DNA of 33,002 bases from NCBI GenBank assembly GCA_947624995.1, contig CANQMS010000003.1, forward strand, positions 74,062 through 107,063, in the 5' to 3' direction. A program made the translations under genes and the position numbers. Of this stretch, positions 1 to 8,552 are shown one piece after another. The DNA comes from an uncultured Clostridia bacterium. GTDB taxonomy: Bacteria > Bacillota > Clostridia > Oscillospirales > CAG-272. Position 1 is the first letter of the stretch. Every line of letters begins with the position of its first letter. The notes beneath the pieces were generated by a model. The model did no database searches, was not told where the DNA came from, and saw nothing but the letters and a program-made list of their open reading frames with translations.

Positions 1-572
1 CCCACGGGACCGAGCCCCGTCACGAGCACCGCGTCCGCACCGGAAACGCCTATCTTGTCTATCGCCTCGTATACAGTCCCGAAGCCGCAGGCGACCTGCG
101 CGCCGTCCTTATACGTGAGCTCATCGGGCAGCGCGATCAGGTCCTTTTCGTCGCAGAGTATGTACGGCGCCATGCCGCCGTCGCGCTGCCAGCCGTATGC
201 GGCGCGGTATTCGCTCTTGCAGGATATGTAATATCCGCGGCGGCAGTCGTAGCAGACGCCGCAGCCCGATATGTGGTAAACGATAACGCGGTCGCCGACG
301 CGGAAACGGCGGCAGCCCTCTCCCGCCTCGACAATGACGCCGCACGGCTCGTGCCCCGCGATAGTGCCGGGGATATAGCCCTCGGCGCCCTTTCCGGTGT
401 GCTCGCGGTATATGCAGCGGATGTCGGAGCCGCATATCGTCGTCGCCCTCGTCGCGACGAGGACCTGTCCGTGACCGGGCGTCGGCACCTCGAACTGCCG
501 CAGCTCTACCGTTGAATTCCCGGGCAGCACCGCGCCCGTCATCATCTTCGGCACTGTGTTTTCTTTTTCCAT
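1..572 (-). CDS. Zinc-dependent medium-chain alcohol dehydrogenase, 5' part only
   Basis: The gene runs off the left edge, so only about the first 190 residues are present. The translation has the N-terminal GroES-like domain of zinc alcohol/polyol dehydrogenases: a catalytic-zinc cysteine in TTICGSD, the GHE motif in [13 protein letters not shown] followed by GDRV, and the four-cysteine structural zinc lobe CGVCYDC...SC. The visible part ends in [10 protein letters not shown], the start of the NAD(P)-binding Rossmann fold. This family oxidises alcohols or polyols (sorbitol, threonine, butanediol and similar) with NAD(P) in the cytoplasm; the substrate cannot be told from this part. The ATG at 572 is preceded by AGGAG with good spacing. 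It reads away from the tRNA genes and has its own promoter. Confidence 0.88.
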   Translation of the reverse strand, partial: MEKENTVPKMMTGAVLPGNSTVELRQFEVPTPGHGQVLVATRATTICGSDIRCIYREHTGKGAEGYIPGTIAGHEPCGVIVEAGEGCRRFRVGDRVIVYHISGCGVCYDCRRGYYISCKSEYRAAYGWQRDGGMAPYILCDEKDLIALPDELTYKDGAQVACGFGTVYEAIDKIGVSGADAVLVTGLGPV

Positions 573-638
573 GTCGATAACTCCTGCTCTATTCATTTTT
601 CCCGCCGAACGCACCGGCGGAGATACGATACCGATATA

Positions 639-667
639 AGTATAACACGCCTCGGCACACGGTGCAA
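639..667 (-). promoter_or_regulatory. Sigma-A-type promoter of the alcohol dehydrogenase gene
   Basis: On the minus strand TTGCAC (667-662), a 17-base spacer and TATACT (644-639) lie about 67 bases upstream of the start codon at 572. Position and spacing fit a housekeeping promoter. Confidence 0.6.
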
Positions 668-839
668 ACGGTTTTTCACTGTTTTCTTTCGAAAAATATT
701 GTATTTTTACGAAACGGCGGAAATAAAAAAAGGAGCGGACAAATCCCGCTCATTTCACTGACCGACCTTTTTCACTTTTCAATGTTACATCTTCACTTTT
801 CGTTTTTACTTCTTCACTATTCACTATTACCTATTACCT

Positions 840-941
840 CCCCCAAAAATCGGCTCAATCGGGCGAAGTGAATAGTGAAAAGTGAAGAGTGAATAAGTAA
901 AAATCGGCAAAGCTCTGGCGAGCCTTGCCGATTTTTGGGGG
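840..941. repeat. 102-bp inverted-repeat element in gene-free stretch
   Basis: The stretch 573-1081 has no credible gene. Within it, 15-base perfect arms CCCCCAAAAATCGGC (840-854) and their complement (927-941) bound a segment that contains a simple TTCACT/AGTGAA-type direct-repeat tract and a second, nested hairpin around 900-935. Upstream (790-835) more TTCACTATT-like repeats form a possible partner for the AGTGAATAG tract at 868-895. The arrangement resembles a miniature inverted-repeat element or an RNA-forming intergenic repeat. No target-site duplication was identified. Confidence 0.5.
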
Positions 942-953
942 AAGGTGGATTCG
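937..953 (-). repeat. 17-bp duplicate of the tRNA-Tyr 3' end
   Basis: The 17 bases at 937-953 are identical to 1083-1099, which encode the acceptor 3' strand and part of the T arm of the tRNA-Tyr gene. The copy is not part of an intact tRNA: beyond it come hairpins at about 966-991 and 997-1017 instead of an anticodon arm. This may be the remnant of an integration or tRNA duplication event. Confidence 0.6.
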
Positions 954-1041
954 TAGGAGACCACACATCGGTTTGCAGAGCAAACCGATGAATAGAATGT
1001 GCTCCGCACATTCTCCCGCGGAACTCCTCATCCATCGTTGT

Positions 1042-1085
1042 CCCAATAACAAAGGAGCGGATAAATCCGCTCCTTTGTTATTGGG
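1042..1085 (-). terminator. 19-bp perfect hairpin directly after tRNA-Tyr
   Basis: Perfect 19-base arms at 1042-1060 and 1067-1085 flank a six-base loop. The hairpin begins inside the last bases of tRNA-Tyr and would lie just 3' of it in the transcript, so it probably ends transcription or marks the processing boundary. There is no U-tract after it, so a classical intrinsic terminator is not certain. Confidence 0.45.
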
Positions 1086-1164
1086 GGAAGGTGGATTCGG
1101 ACCACCGAAGTGAAAGCACAACAGATTTACAGTCTGCCCCCTTTGGCCGCTCGGGAATTCCCCC
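1082..1164 (-). tRNA. tRNA-Tyr (GTA)
   Basis: Read on the minus strand, an 83-base class II tRNA folds with the acceptor stem GGGGGAA (1164-1158) paired to TTCCCCC (1089-1083), anticodon loop CTGTAAA with anticodon GTA, a long variable arm and a T arm. The discriminator is A at 1082 and CCA is not encoded. It follows tRNA-Thr by 32 bases and is probably cotranscribed with it. Confidence 0.93.
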
Positions 1165-1196
1165 ATATTAATTTGCAGCGTCATAATCAAACGCGA

Positions 1197-1268
1197 AGCT
1201 GGTGATCGGAGTCGAACCAACAACCTGCTGATTACAAATCAGCTGCTCTGCCATTGAGCCACACCAGC
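1197..1268 (-). tRNA. tRNA-Thr (TGT)
   Basis: Read on the minus strand, a 72-base tRNA with acceptor GCTGGTG paired to CACCAGC, D arm, anticodon stem-loop with loop TTTGTAA (anticodon TGT, reading ACA/ACG and by wobble other Thr codons) and a standard GGTTCGACTCC T arm. The discriminator is T at 1197 and CCA is not encoded. It is the first gene behind the promoter at 1299-1327. Confidence 0.94.
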
Positions 1269-1298
1269 ACAGGTGCCGTTTCAATTGCGGCGAGAGCT

Positions 1299-1327
1299 AT
1301 TATATCATACACACCCGCGTTTGTCAA
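1299..1327 (-). promoter_or_regulatory. Perfect-consensus promoter of the tRNA-Thr/tRNA-Tyr operon
   Basis: On the minus strand TTGACA (1327-1322), a 17-base spacer and TATAAT (1304-1299) precede tRNA-Thr by about 30 bases. A full match to both consensus hexamers is typical of stable-RNA promoters. Confidence 0.85.
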
Positions 1328-1372
1328 CTATATTTTTCGAATATTTTTTGCCTTTTGCCGCCCGAGACAGGG

Positions 1373-1398
1373 CGCGGGGGAGGCATGCCTCCCCCGCG
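1373..1398. repeat. Palindromic intergenic element, copy 1 (short form)
   Basis: A perfect 26-base palindrome with outer arms CGCGGGGGAGG/CCTCCCCCGCG sits 18 bases after the gdhA stop codon. It shares the GGGGGAGG/CCTCCCCC core with seven other intergenic hairpins in this window and may end gdhA transcription. Confidence 0.6.
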
Positions 1399-1415
1399 AA
1401 TAATGTTCCCTTTTC

Positions 1416-2836
<1,421 letters not shown>

Positions 2837-2900
2837 GATTTTTTTGAAGAAGATTCAATAGCTCCCGCTCGCGTCCGCATCACACACGAAACGCATATGC

Positions 2901-2948
2901 AAAAAAGGATGGGGAGCTCCGCTTCCCGGAGCTCCCGTCCTCTTTTTT
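2901..2948 (-). terminator. Terminator between the 2964-3413 gene and gdhA
   Basis: A GC-rich hairpin with arms centred on GGAGCTCCG and CGGAGCTCC, followed on the minus strand by TTTTTT and preceded by AAAAAAG. It directly follows the gene at 2964-3413. Confidence 0.8.
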
Positions 2949-2963
2949 CATCTTCCGAACTTT

Positions 2964-3413
2964 TCAAAGATACTTCTTCATGCGCTCGATATTCCGGTTC
3001 TCAAAATCCACAAGCTCCGAGCACAGCTTATATGCGTCGGTCGCCTCGGATATGCGCGTCTGACCGTGCGTTGCCTCGTTCTGCGAGCGCGTTATCGAAA
3101 CGATATCCGCGCCGCTCCCCCGTATCATAAGCTCCGCTATATGAGACGCGGACGTGTCAAACATCGTTTCGGCGGCGATACCCGATTTGGCAGCGAATAC
3201 CTTGGACTTTTTTTCTTCCTCCGGCACAAAGTGCCCTTCCGCGAGCCCGCACTTCGCGCGTTCCGCGAAGGAACCGTAGCCGTTCATCTGTGTCACCATG
3301 TCCGCCCGAAGCTGCTCGTTTTCAACCTTCGGCATAAGCGCGAGTATGGACTCGGTGCCCATGGTCGAGCTGCGGTAAACCTCGGCGTACATTTCCTTGT
3401 CGGATCTGTTCAT
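2964..3413 (-). CDS. Small all-helical protein of unknown function
   Basis: A 149-residue soluble protein that I do not recognise. The sequence is almost entirely predicted helix: about residues 4-55 (MYAEVYRSSTMGTESILALMP...), 65-80, 85-110 and 118-149, consistent with a four-helix bundle of the ferritin-like type. Acidic and His residues (E19, H90-type positions in helix 3) could suit a metal site, but no convincing diiron motif was found. There is no signal peptide or membrane segment. It is a single gene with a candidate promoter (TTGCGG, 17 bases, TAAGAT at 3483-3455) and a strong terminator. The upstream GGCAGG is only a moderate ribosome binding site. Confidence 0.75.
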   Translation of the reverse strand: MNRSDKEMYAEVYRSSTMGTESILALMPKVENEQLRADMVTQMNGYGSFAERAKCGLAEGHFVPEEEKKSKVFAAKSGIAAETMFDTSASHIAELMIRGSGADIVSITRSQNEATHGQTRISEATDAYKLCSELVDFENRNIERMKKYL

Positions 3414-3583
3414 AGTTTCAGCCTGCCCCGTATCTCTCTTTTTTCCGTTCTTGAATCTTAAAAATCGCGGTCGTTTGCCGCAATAACAGTGTGCCCCGGC
3501 AAAAGCTCATATATCAGCGGTATCTTTTGGTCACCTGCGCGGAAAACGAAAAAAAATTATCTGATTTTATGCCGTCTTTGTGA

Positions 3584-3612
3584 TTGACAACGCGCGCCCG
3601 CGGGAATAAAAT
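3584..3612 (+). promoter_or_regulatory. Promoter of the YitT-family gene
   Basis: TTGACA (3584-3589), 17-base spacer, TAAAAT (3607-3612), 38 bases upstream of the ATG. Confidence 0.82.
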
Positions 3613-3650
3613 TATATGTGCCTAAACAATTAAACCGGAAGGTCAAATAA

Positions 3651-4532
3651 ATGCAGAACGAAAAAAAGCGTCCCGATGTGCGCGCCATCGTGACGGAGAC
3701 GCTCTCGATCCTGTTCGGAAGCGTCATATACGGGCTTGCCGTCGCGCTCTTTCTCGGTCCGTCCGGGACCGTTATGGGCGGCGCGACCGGTATCGCGACA
3801 ACGGTCAACATACTGTTCCCCAACATCCCGATAGGAACGATGATCCTTGTCGCAAACATCCCGATCCTTCTGTTCGGTCTTCTCTTTTACGGCTGGCATT
3901 TGCTGTGGCGCATCGTTATCGCCGTCTTTGTCACATCCCTCGCCACAAACATAGCGGAGCTTTTGCCGGTCCCGATGATAACGGACGACCGGCTGCTCGC
4001 CGCTATCATGGGCGGGCTTTTGCTCGGCGTCGGCGGAGGTATGCTGCTCTCGCGCGGCTATAACACGGGCGGCAGCGACCTTGCCGCGGTCATGATAAAG
4101 CAGAAGCTTATCAAAACCCTCTCTACCGGACGCATCATATTCGGGCTCGACCTCTTCGTCATAATCGGCTCCGCCATCCTGACGCACAGCTTCAGCGCCA
4201 TTTTTTACTCGATCGTCTCGACGTACGCATACACATTCGCGCTCGATTACATCATCGACGGCAACAAGTCCGCGAAAATGACATTTATCATATCGGATAA
4301 ATTTAAGGAGATCGCGGCGGCGATATCGACAGAGCTCGACCGCGGCGTCACGATCCTTCACGGGCTCGGCTGGTACTCGCAGCACGACAAGGACGTCATC
4401 CTCTGCGTCTTCAAGCCGCACGAGCTCTACCGCGCAAAGGTCATCGTCAAGAGCATCGACCCGAACGCCTTTATGATCCTCACCGACGCGAAAGAGGTCA
4501 TGGGCGAGGGGTTCGGCGCGCCCGACATCTGA
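3651..4532 (+). CDS. YitT-family multipass membrane protein
   Basis: A 293-residue integral membrane protein with about five or six hydrophobic segments in residues 15-200, including the family signature region SRGYNTGGSDLAA, followed by a soluble C-terminal DUF2179 domain (about 205-290) that starts after the last membrane helix and ends with ...SIDPNAFMILTDAKEVMGEGF. The transport substrate and function of YitT proteins are not established; many Firmicutes carry several copies. The start has GGAAGG seven bases upstream. It is a single gene followed by a short hairpin. Confidence 0.93.
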   Translation: MQNEKKRPDVRAIVTETLSILFGSVIYGLAVALFLGPSGTVMGGATGIATTVNILFPNIPIGTMILVANIPILLFGLLFYGWHLLWRIVIAVFVTSLATNIAELLPVPMITDDRLLAAIMGGLLLGVGGGMLLSRGYNTGGSDLAAVMIKQKLIKTLSTGRIIFGLDLFVIIGSAILTHSFSAIFYSIVSTYAYTFALDYIIDGNKSAKMTFIISDKFKEIAAAISTELDRGVTILHGLGWYSQHDKDVILCVFKPHELYRAKVIVKSIDPNAFMILTDAKEVMGEGFGAPDI

Positions 4533-4577
4533 TTTCCCGCATCGGTCGCCGATTATGTGCCGATTATGCGCAAAAAA

Positions 4578-4599
4578 AATGCCGTTAGGCATTGTTTTT
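4578..4599 (+). terminator. Weak terminator after the YitT gene
   Basis: A six-base-pair hairpin AATGCC-GTTA-GGCATT followed by GTTTTT. It overlaps the -35 region of the next promoter, so termination and initiation are nearly back to back. Confidence 0.4.
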
Positions 4600-4620
4600 A
4601 CCGCGATAATGTGATAGAAT
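4592..4620 (+). promoter_or_regulatory. Promoter of the phosphofructokinase gene
   Basis: TTGTTT (4592-4597), 17-base spacer, TAGAAT (4615-4620), about 56 bases upstream of the chosen ATG at 4676. Confidence 0.65.
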
Positions 4621-4675
4621 AAACGGCAGTTTGAAAATAAACAGCAAAGACAAGAGACAAAAAAGGAGAAACCCT

Positions 4676-5929
4676 ATGTCCGCACTTAAAGGCGCCGCCA
4701 TCATCGGTCAGTCCGGCGGCCCGACATCCGTTATCAACGCAAGCGCATACGGCGCTATAAAAACCGCCCTCGACAGCGACGTCATCACGCACGTTTACGG
4801 CGCCGAGAACGGGATCAAAGGCGTACTCGAAGACAAGCTCATCGACATGGCGATGGAAGACCCGGAGGAGCTCGCCCTCATGAAGTTCACGCCGTCGAGC
4901 GCGCTCGGCTCCTGCCGCTACAAGCTCAAGGACCCCGACGTTGACGACACCGACTACCGCCGCATCCTTGAAATATTCAAAAAATACGACGTCCGCTACT
5001 TCTTCTACAACGGCGGAAACGACAGCATGGATACGTGCAACAAGATCAGCAAATACTGCCTCAAAAACGGCTACGAATGCCGCGTCATGGGCATCCCGAA
5101 GACGATAGACAATGACCTCGCCGTCACCGACCACTGCCCCGGATTCGCGTCCGCGGCAAAGTATATCGCCACCTCCGTTATGGAAGTCTACCGCGACGCC
5201 CGCGTCTATGACACGGGAATGGTCACCGTCATCGAGATCATGGGCAGAAACGCCGGCTGGCTGACCGCCGCATCCGCGCTCGCCGCCTACAAGGGGAACG
5301 GTCCAGACCTCATCTATCTGCCCGAGGTCGATTTCGACCTTGACTCGTTCATCGAAAAAGTCAAGGCGCTCTACGAAAAGACCGGCAAGGTCATCGTCTG
5401 CGTTTCCGAGGGCATCCACGACAAGGACGGCAAATATATCGCCGAATACGGCTCCGACCTCGCCTCCCAGCGCGACAGCTTCGGTCACGCGCAGATGGGC
5501 GGTCTCGCCTCGTATCTTGCAAACGTCGTTAAGGAAGCGACCGGCGCGAAGGTCCGCGGCATCGAGCTTTCCCTGCTCCAGCGCTGCGCCGCTCATTCCG
5601 CGTCGCAGACGGACATCGACGAGAGCTTCATGTCCGGCAAATGCGCCGTTGAATACGCAGTCGCCGGGATGACAGACAAGATGGTCGGTCTCAAGCGCAC
5701 GTATGACGAAAACGGCAAGTACGTCTGCGAGCCCGAGCTTGTTGACCTCTCCGTCGTCGCAAACACCGAGAAAAAGGTCCCGCTCGAATGGCTCAACGAG
5801 ACGCGCGACGGCATGAACGAAAAGTTTATCGAATACTGCCTGCCGCTCATTCAGGGCGAGACGCAGATGGTAAAGGAAGACGGTCTCCCGAGATTCGCAA
5901 ATCTCAAAAAGGTTCGCGCCACCGTCTGA
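4676..5929 (+). CDS. pfp: 6-phosphofructokinase, pyrophosphate-dependent type
   Basis: Phosphorylates fructose 6-phosphate to fructose 1,6-bisphosphate in glycolysis, reversibly when pyrophosphate is the donor. 417 residues. Motifs: GQSGGPTSVINAS (11-23), GGNDS (113-117), PKTIDND (141-147, catalytic D145) and MGRNAGW (189-195). Both donor-specifying positions carry the PPi-type residues: Asp at 116, where ATP enzymes have Gly, and Lys142, where ATP enzymes have Gly. The usual Asp before it is Asn115, seen also in part of this long clade. An upstream TTG in frame (4631) is rejected because AAGGAG lies seven bases before the ATG at 4676. It is monocistronic, with its own promoter and a shared bidirectional terminator. 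Confidence 0.92.
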   Translation: MSALKGAAIIGQSGGPTSVINASAYGAIKTALDSDVITHVYGAENGIKGVLEDKLIDMAMEDPEELALMKFTPSSALGSCRYKLKDPDVDDTDYRRILEIFKKYDVRYFFYNGGNDSMDTCNKISKYCLKNGYECRVMGIPKTIDNDLAVTDHCPGFASAAKYIATSVMEVYRDARVYDTGMVTVIEIMGRNAGWLTAASALAAYKGNGPDLIYLPEVDFDLDSFIEKVKALYEKTGKVIVCVSEGIHDKDGKYIAEYGSDLASQRDSFGHAQMGGLASYLANVVKEATGAKVRGIELSLLQRCAAHSASQTDIDESFMSGKCAVEYAVAGMTDKMVGLKRTYDENGKYVCEPELVDLSVVANTEKKVPLEWLNETRDGMNEKFIEYCLPLIQGETQMVKEDGLPRFANLKKVRATV

Positions 5930-5952
5930 AAATAACGGAATTTAAAAAAAGT

Positions 5953-5991
5953 TCGTGGGATGTGCCGAATGCGCATCCCACGAGTTTTTTT
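5953..5991. terminator. Bidirectional terminator between pfp and ogt
   Basis: Hairpin arms TCGTGGGATGTGC (5953-5965) and GCGCATCCCACGA (5971-5983) followed by a T-run on the plus strand, with an A-run before it that gives U's on the minus strand. It serves the two convergent genes. Confidence 0.88.
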
Positions 5992-5999
5992 CGTTGATA

Positions 6000-6497
6000 T
6001 TATTCGATCACGCCCTCGTGGCGCAGCAGCCACAGCTTTCGCTCCATGCCGCCGCCGTAGCCGACCATGCCGCCGTCCGCGCCTATGACGCGGTGGCACG
6101 GGATGACGATGCTTATCGGATTGTGTCCGACGGCGCCGCCGACCGCCTGAGCCGACATCACGCGCCTGCCGAGCCTTGATGCCGCCTCCCGCGCAATATC
6201 GCCGTATGTCACCGTCTGCCCGTACGGAATGCGGCAGAGTATCTCCCATACAAGAAGACGAAACGGCGTTCCCTCCGGCGCGAGCGGCAGCTCATCCGGC
6301 GCGGGCTCAAGACCGGCGAAATATCTGTCGAGCCATCTGCCCGCAGCCTTGTTTATCAGAAGCCCCGTGCCGTCCGCGGTCCCGGAAAAGTCGGGGAGGT
6401 ACCGCTGACCCGCCATATATATCCCGGTGACGGCGCGCCCGTCGCTCGCGACGGTCAGCCGCCCCACCGGCGAATCATAGTCCGTGATATATGTCAT
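6000..6497 (-). CDS. ogt: Methylated-DNA--protein-cysteine methyltransferase
   Basis: Suicide DNA-repair protein that moves the methyl group from O6-methylguanine to its own cysteine. 165 residues with an N-terminal RNase-H-like part (1-75) and the C-terminal methyltransferase domain containing PYGQTVTYGDIA (91-102), the helix-turn-helix AQAVGGAVGHNPISI, and the active site PCHRV with C134 in IVIPCHRVIGADG. The ATG at 6497 is chosen over an in-frame upstream start because GGTGAG precedes it and the family N-terminus begins here. It is a single gene. Confidence 0.95.
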   Translation of the reverse strand: MTYITDYDSPVGRLTVASDGRAVTGIYMAGQRYLPDFSGTADGTGLLINKAAGRWLDRYFAGLEPAPDELPLAPEGTPFRLLVWEILCRIPYGQTVTYGDIAREAASRLGRRVMSAQAVGGAVGHNPISIVIPCHRVIGADGGMVGYGGGMERKLWLLRHEGVIE

Positions 6498-6562
6498 ATT
6501 CTCACCACTTCCCCGCAATTTTTGCCAATTGCCGCACAAATGCGCACCACGTGTGCGTTTTA

Positions 6563-7375
6563 TCAGTCAAGAAAGTCTTTCCTGTACGAGACGCCGAACG
6601 ACTCCGCGAGCGCGCGGAGCTCCGGGTCACGTATCGTGTTGACGCGCGGCTTTCCCGCGGTAAGCACAAATATCTGTGCCGCTTTTTCCACCGTCTCAAC
6701 GAGACCGAACGCCTCATCCATCGACTTTCCGGCGCAGTAGAGACCGTGCATCCCCCAGACGACGGCGCGGTACTCCTTCATTTTTTCGGCGGTGGCAAGC
6801 CCTATCTCGTTCGTGCCGCACACCATCCACGGCAGAACGCCGACGCCCTCCGGGAACACGACGATGCATTCGGTACACATCTGCCAGAGCGTGTGCGTGA
6901 ACGACCTGTCGTCGAGCTGGTGTATGTAGTTCATCGCGAGCGTGTACGTCGGGTGGCAGTGCATTATGACACGATTTTCTCCGTCGACAGAGAGGCGCGC
7001 CGCGTGGCTCATCATGTGCGCCGGGAACTCGCTCGTGAACTTCCCGCCGTCCGAGAACCCCCACAAGAGCTCCGCCGCCCTGCCCCCGTCCGCGACGCGG
7101 ACGATGCCGAGCGTATTTTCGGGGTCCGCGGCGACATGGCGGAAGTATTTTCCCGTCCCCGTGACGAGAAAATATCTTCCCGTCAGCTCCGGCGCTTCAA
7201 ATCCGGTCGGGATCGTGCGCAGCACGTGCGTCACGTCGAGGTATGGCGCGATCTCGTCCTCGCCGAGCAGGACGCTGATGTTCCCGCCGTTGCGCTCGTT
7301 CCAGCCGAGGCGGTACATATTCGACGTTATCTCCGCCACCTCGGAGATGAAAGGGGAATTCAGGATATCGTTCAT
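6563..7375 (-). CDS. rhaD: Rhamnulose-1-phosphate aldolase
   Basis: Class II zinc aldolase that splits L-rhamnulose 1-phosphate into dihydroxyacetone phosphate and L-lactaldehyde. The 270 residues align well by eye with the E. coli enzyme: substrate loop GWNERNGGNIS (24-34), catalytic glutamate E116 (SEFPAH) and zinc histidines H139 and H141 (IMHCHPT) and H210 (WGMHG). The ribosome binding site GAGGAC precedes the ATG at 7375. Kinase and isomerase genes of the rhamnose pathway are not next to it, so it is scattered from them or processes another deoxyketose phosphate. Confidence 0.95.
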   Translation of the reverse strand: MNDILNSPFISEVAEITSNMYRLGWNERNGGNISVLLGEDEIAPYLDVTHVLRTIPTGFEAPELTGRYFLVTGTGKYFRHVAADPENTLGIVRVADGGRAAELLWGFSDGGKFTSEFPAHMMSHAARLSVDGENRVIMHCHPTYTLAMNYIHQLDDRSFTHTLWQMCTECIVVFPEGVGVLPWMVCGTNEIGLATAEKMKEYRAVVWGMHGLYCAGKSMDEAFGLVETVEKAAQIFVLTAGKPRVNTIRDPELRALAESFGVSYRKDFLD

Positions 7376-7499
7376 AAAACAGTCCTCGCTTTGATTTGTC
7401 CGTTTCTTTCATTCCCTTATTATATCAGCTTTGCCTCGCCTCGGCAATATATGAAAAGGAAAAATCCGAAAAACCGCGCGCCGCGTACGGCGATCTACA

Positions 7500-7982
7500 T
7501 CATCGGCGCCGCCCGATCTGCACTATTATGCCGCACGCTATCCGCTCGCCGGAATTGCCCACGGGCTGCGAGGTGAAATCGTCGGGGTCCCCGTGGATGA
7601 TCACCGTGCGTCCGATCACATCGGACACCGAGAACCTATCCGTCAAAAACAGCGAGAGCGCAAGCCCGTCGTTTCCGAACAGCGGCGGCATGTCTCCCGC
7701 ATGGTACGGATGCGCGCCGCCGTCCGGGTCATAGTTTCCGCCCGCGTCCGAAAAATCGCCCCGGCACAAGTCGCCCTCGTGGATATGAAATCCAAAAATG
7801 CGCCTGCCCGTCGGCAGCCCCGTGACCTCCGTATACACGATAACGCCGCACGGCGTCTGATAAAATCTTACAATGCCCGAGATCTCGGGGAACGCCTCGC
7901 CCCCCGAGATCTCCGCCGCCGCCTGCGGTCTCGAGCGCAGCACGGACGCGAGCCTTATGCCATATTGCGGTGAACCGTTCAT
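7500..7982 (-). CDS. Cu/Zn superoxide dismutase-like protein with bridging His replaced
   Basis: 160 residues with the Cu/Zn-SOD fold signature: copper ligands H66 and H68 (FGFHIHEG) and H130 (VIIHGDPDD), zinc ligands H91, H94 and D97 (AHPYHAGD), the disulphide cysteines C73 and C150 and the closing motif GNSGERIACG. The histidine that bridges copper and zinc is expected in AGGHYDP, but the codon here is AAC, giving AGGN (N83). There is no signal peptide, so the protein appears cytoplasmic, unlike most SodC. With N83 the standard dismutase site cannot form as usual; it may bind one metal or act otherwise. GGAGG lies upstream of the ATG at 7982. The gene is divergent from the XRE regulator at 8182. 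Confidence 0.88.
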   Translation of the reverse strand: MNGSPQYGIRLASVLRSRPQAAAEISGGEAFPEISGIVRFYQTPCGVIVYTEVTGLPTGRRIFGFHIHEGDLCRGDFSDAGGNYDPDGGAHPYHAGDMPPLFGNDGLALSLFLTDRFSVSDVIGRTVIIHGDPDDFTSQPVGNSGERIACGIIVQIGRRR

Positions 7983-8009
7983 AAAAACCTCCGAAAACCT
8001 TTTAGGTCA

Positions 8010-8045
8010 TTATATTCAACGCGCTTTCAGCGCGTGAATAATATA
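8010..8045. promoter_or_regulatory. Imperfect palindrome upstream of the SOD-like gene
   Basis: ATTCAACGCGCT and AGCGCGTGAAT form a hairpin or operator with AT-rich outer arms; the minus-strand TATAAT at the edge of it could be the SOD-like gene's -10 box. Protein or RNA function is not known. Confidence 0.4.
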
Positions 8046-8095
8046 TTCATAAACAACCGCCCCGCGGCTCGTATATTAAACACGTCGCGCCTCAT

Positions 8096-8120
8096 TATTG
8101 ACATTTAATGAATGTCAATA
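8096..8120. promoter_or_regulatory. Candidate operator: 10-bp perfect inverted repeat upstream of the XRE gene
   Basis: TATTGACATT (8096-8105), a five-base spacer and AATGTCAATA (8111-8120) form a perfect inverted repeat containing TTGACA on both strands. A third half site AATGTCAA lies at 8163-8170, immediately before the regulator's ribosome binding site, and a TATAAT box lies between at 8138-8143. The arrangement suggests autoregulation and possibly control of the divergent SOD-like gene. Confidence 0.55.
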
Positions 8121-8181
8121 CCCGAACAATTACAACATATAATATTTTTGTGTCAAGCACTGAATGTCAAATGAGGCTGCA

Positions 8182-8427
8182 ATGTTCATAAACAAATCGG
8201 CGGACGGGAAAAACAATATCTGCGGGGAAACGATAGCAAGACTGCGCAAAGAGCTCGGGATATCGCAGCGTCGGCTTGCCGACGGTCTTCAGCTATCCGG
8301 TCTTGATATCGACAAAAACGCGATACAGCGCATCGAGGCGGGCAAGCGCTTTGTGACAGACATTGAGATATCGGTCATCGCCGAATTTTTCGGCACAACT
8401 CCGAACGACCTGCTGTCGGCAAAATAA
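8182..8427 (+). CDS. Small XRE-family helix-turn-helix regulator
   Basis: 81-residue DNA-binding protein with a single Cro/CI-type helix-turn-helix (about residues 14-77): ETIARLRKELGISQRRLADGLQ then NAIQRIEAGKRFVTDIEISVIAEFF and LL near the end. No ligand-binding domain, so it is probably a simple dimeric repressor. An in-frame ATG at 8164 is possible but has no ribosome binding site and overlaps a half operator, while GAGG lies five bases before the ATG at 8182. The gene is followed by a strong terminator and faces away from the SOD-like gene. Confidence 0.85.
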   Translation: MFINKSADGKNNICGETIARLRKELGISQRRLADGLQLSGLDIDKNAIQRIEAGKRFVTDIEISVIAEFFGTTPNDLLSAK

Positions 8428-8473
8428 AAAACGGATGAGAATGCCTTCCGCGACGTTCTCATCCGTTTTTTTA
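8426..8473 (+). terminator. Terminator of the XRE gene
   Basis: Arms AAAAACGGATGAGAA and TTCTCATCCGTTTTT (8426-8440 and 8456-8470) with a 15-base loop and a T-rich tail; bidirectional in appearance. Confidence 0.88.
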
Positions 8474-8477
8474 TTTT

Positions 8478-8530
8478 AAAAGTTTAGAAAAGGAGCGCGA
8501 GGGAAAACCTTTTCAAAGGTTTTCCCTCGC
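8478..8530 (+). repeat. Palindromic intergenic element, copy 2
   Basis: Leader AAAAGTTTAGAAAAGGAG followed by the near-perfect hairpin 8497-8530 (arms GCGAGGGAAAACCTTT and complement). It lies between the convergent XRE and transketolase genes. Confidence 0.65.
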
Positions 8531-8552
8531 ACAAATCTTTACTATACCGATC

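Noticed and set aside
855-1223. 122-residue open frame across the tRNA-Tyr region and repeats
   Set aside because: It runs through two tRNA genes and hairpin DNA, has no ribosome binding site, and its sequence reads as translated repeat.
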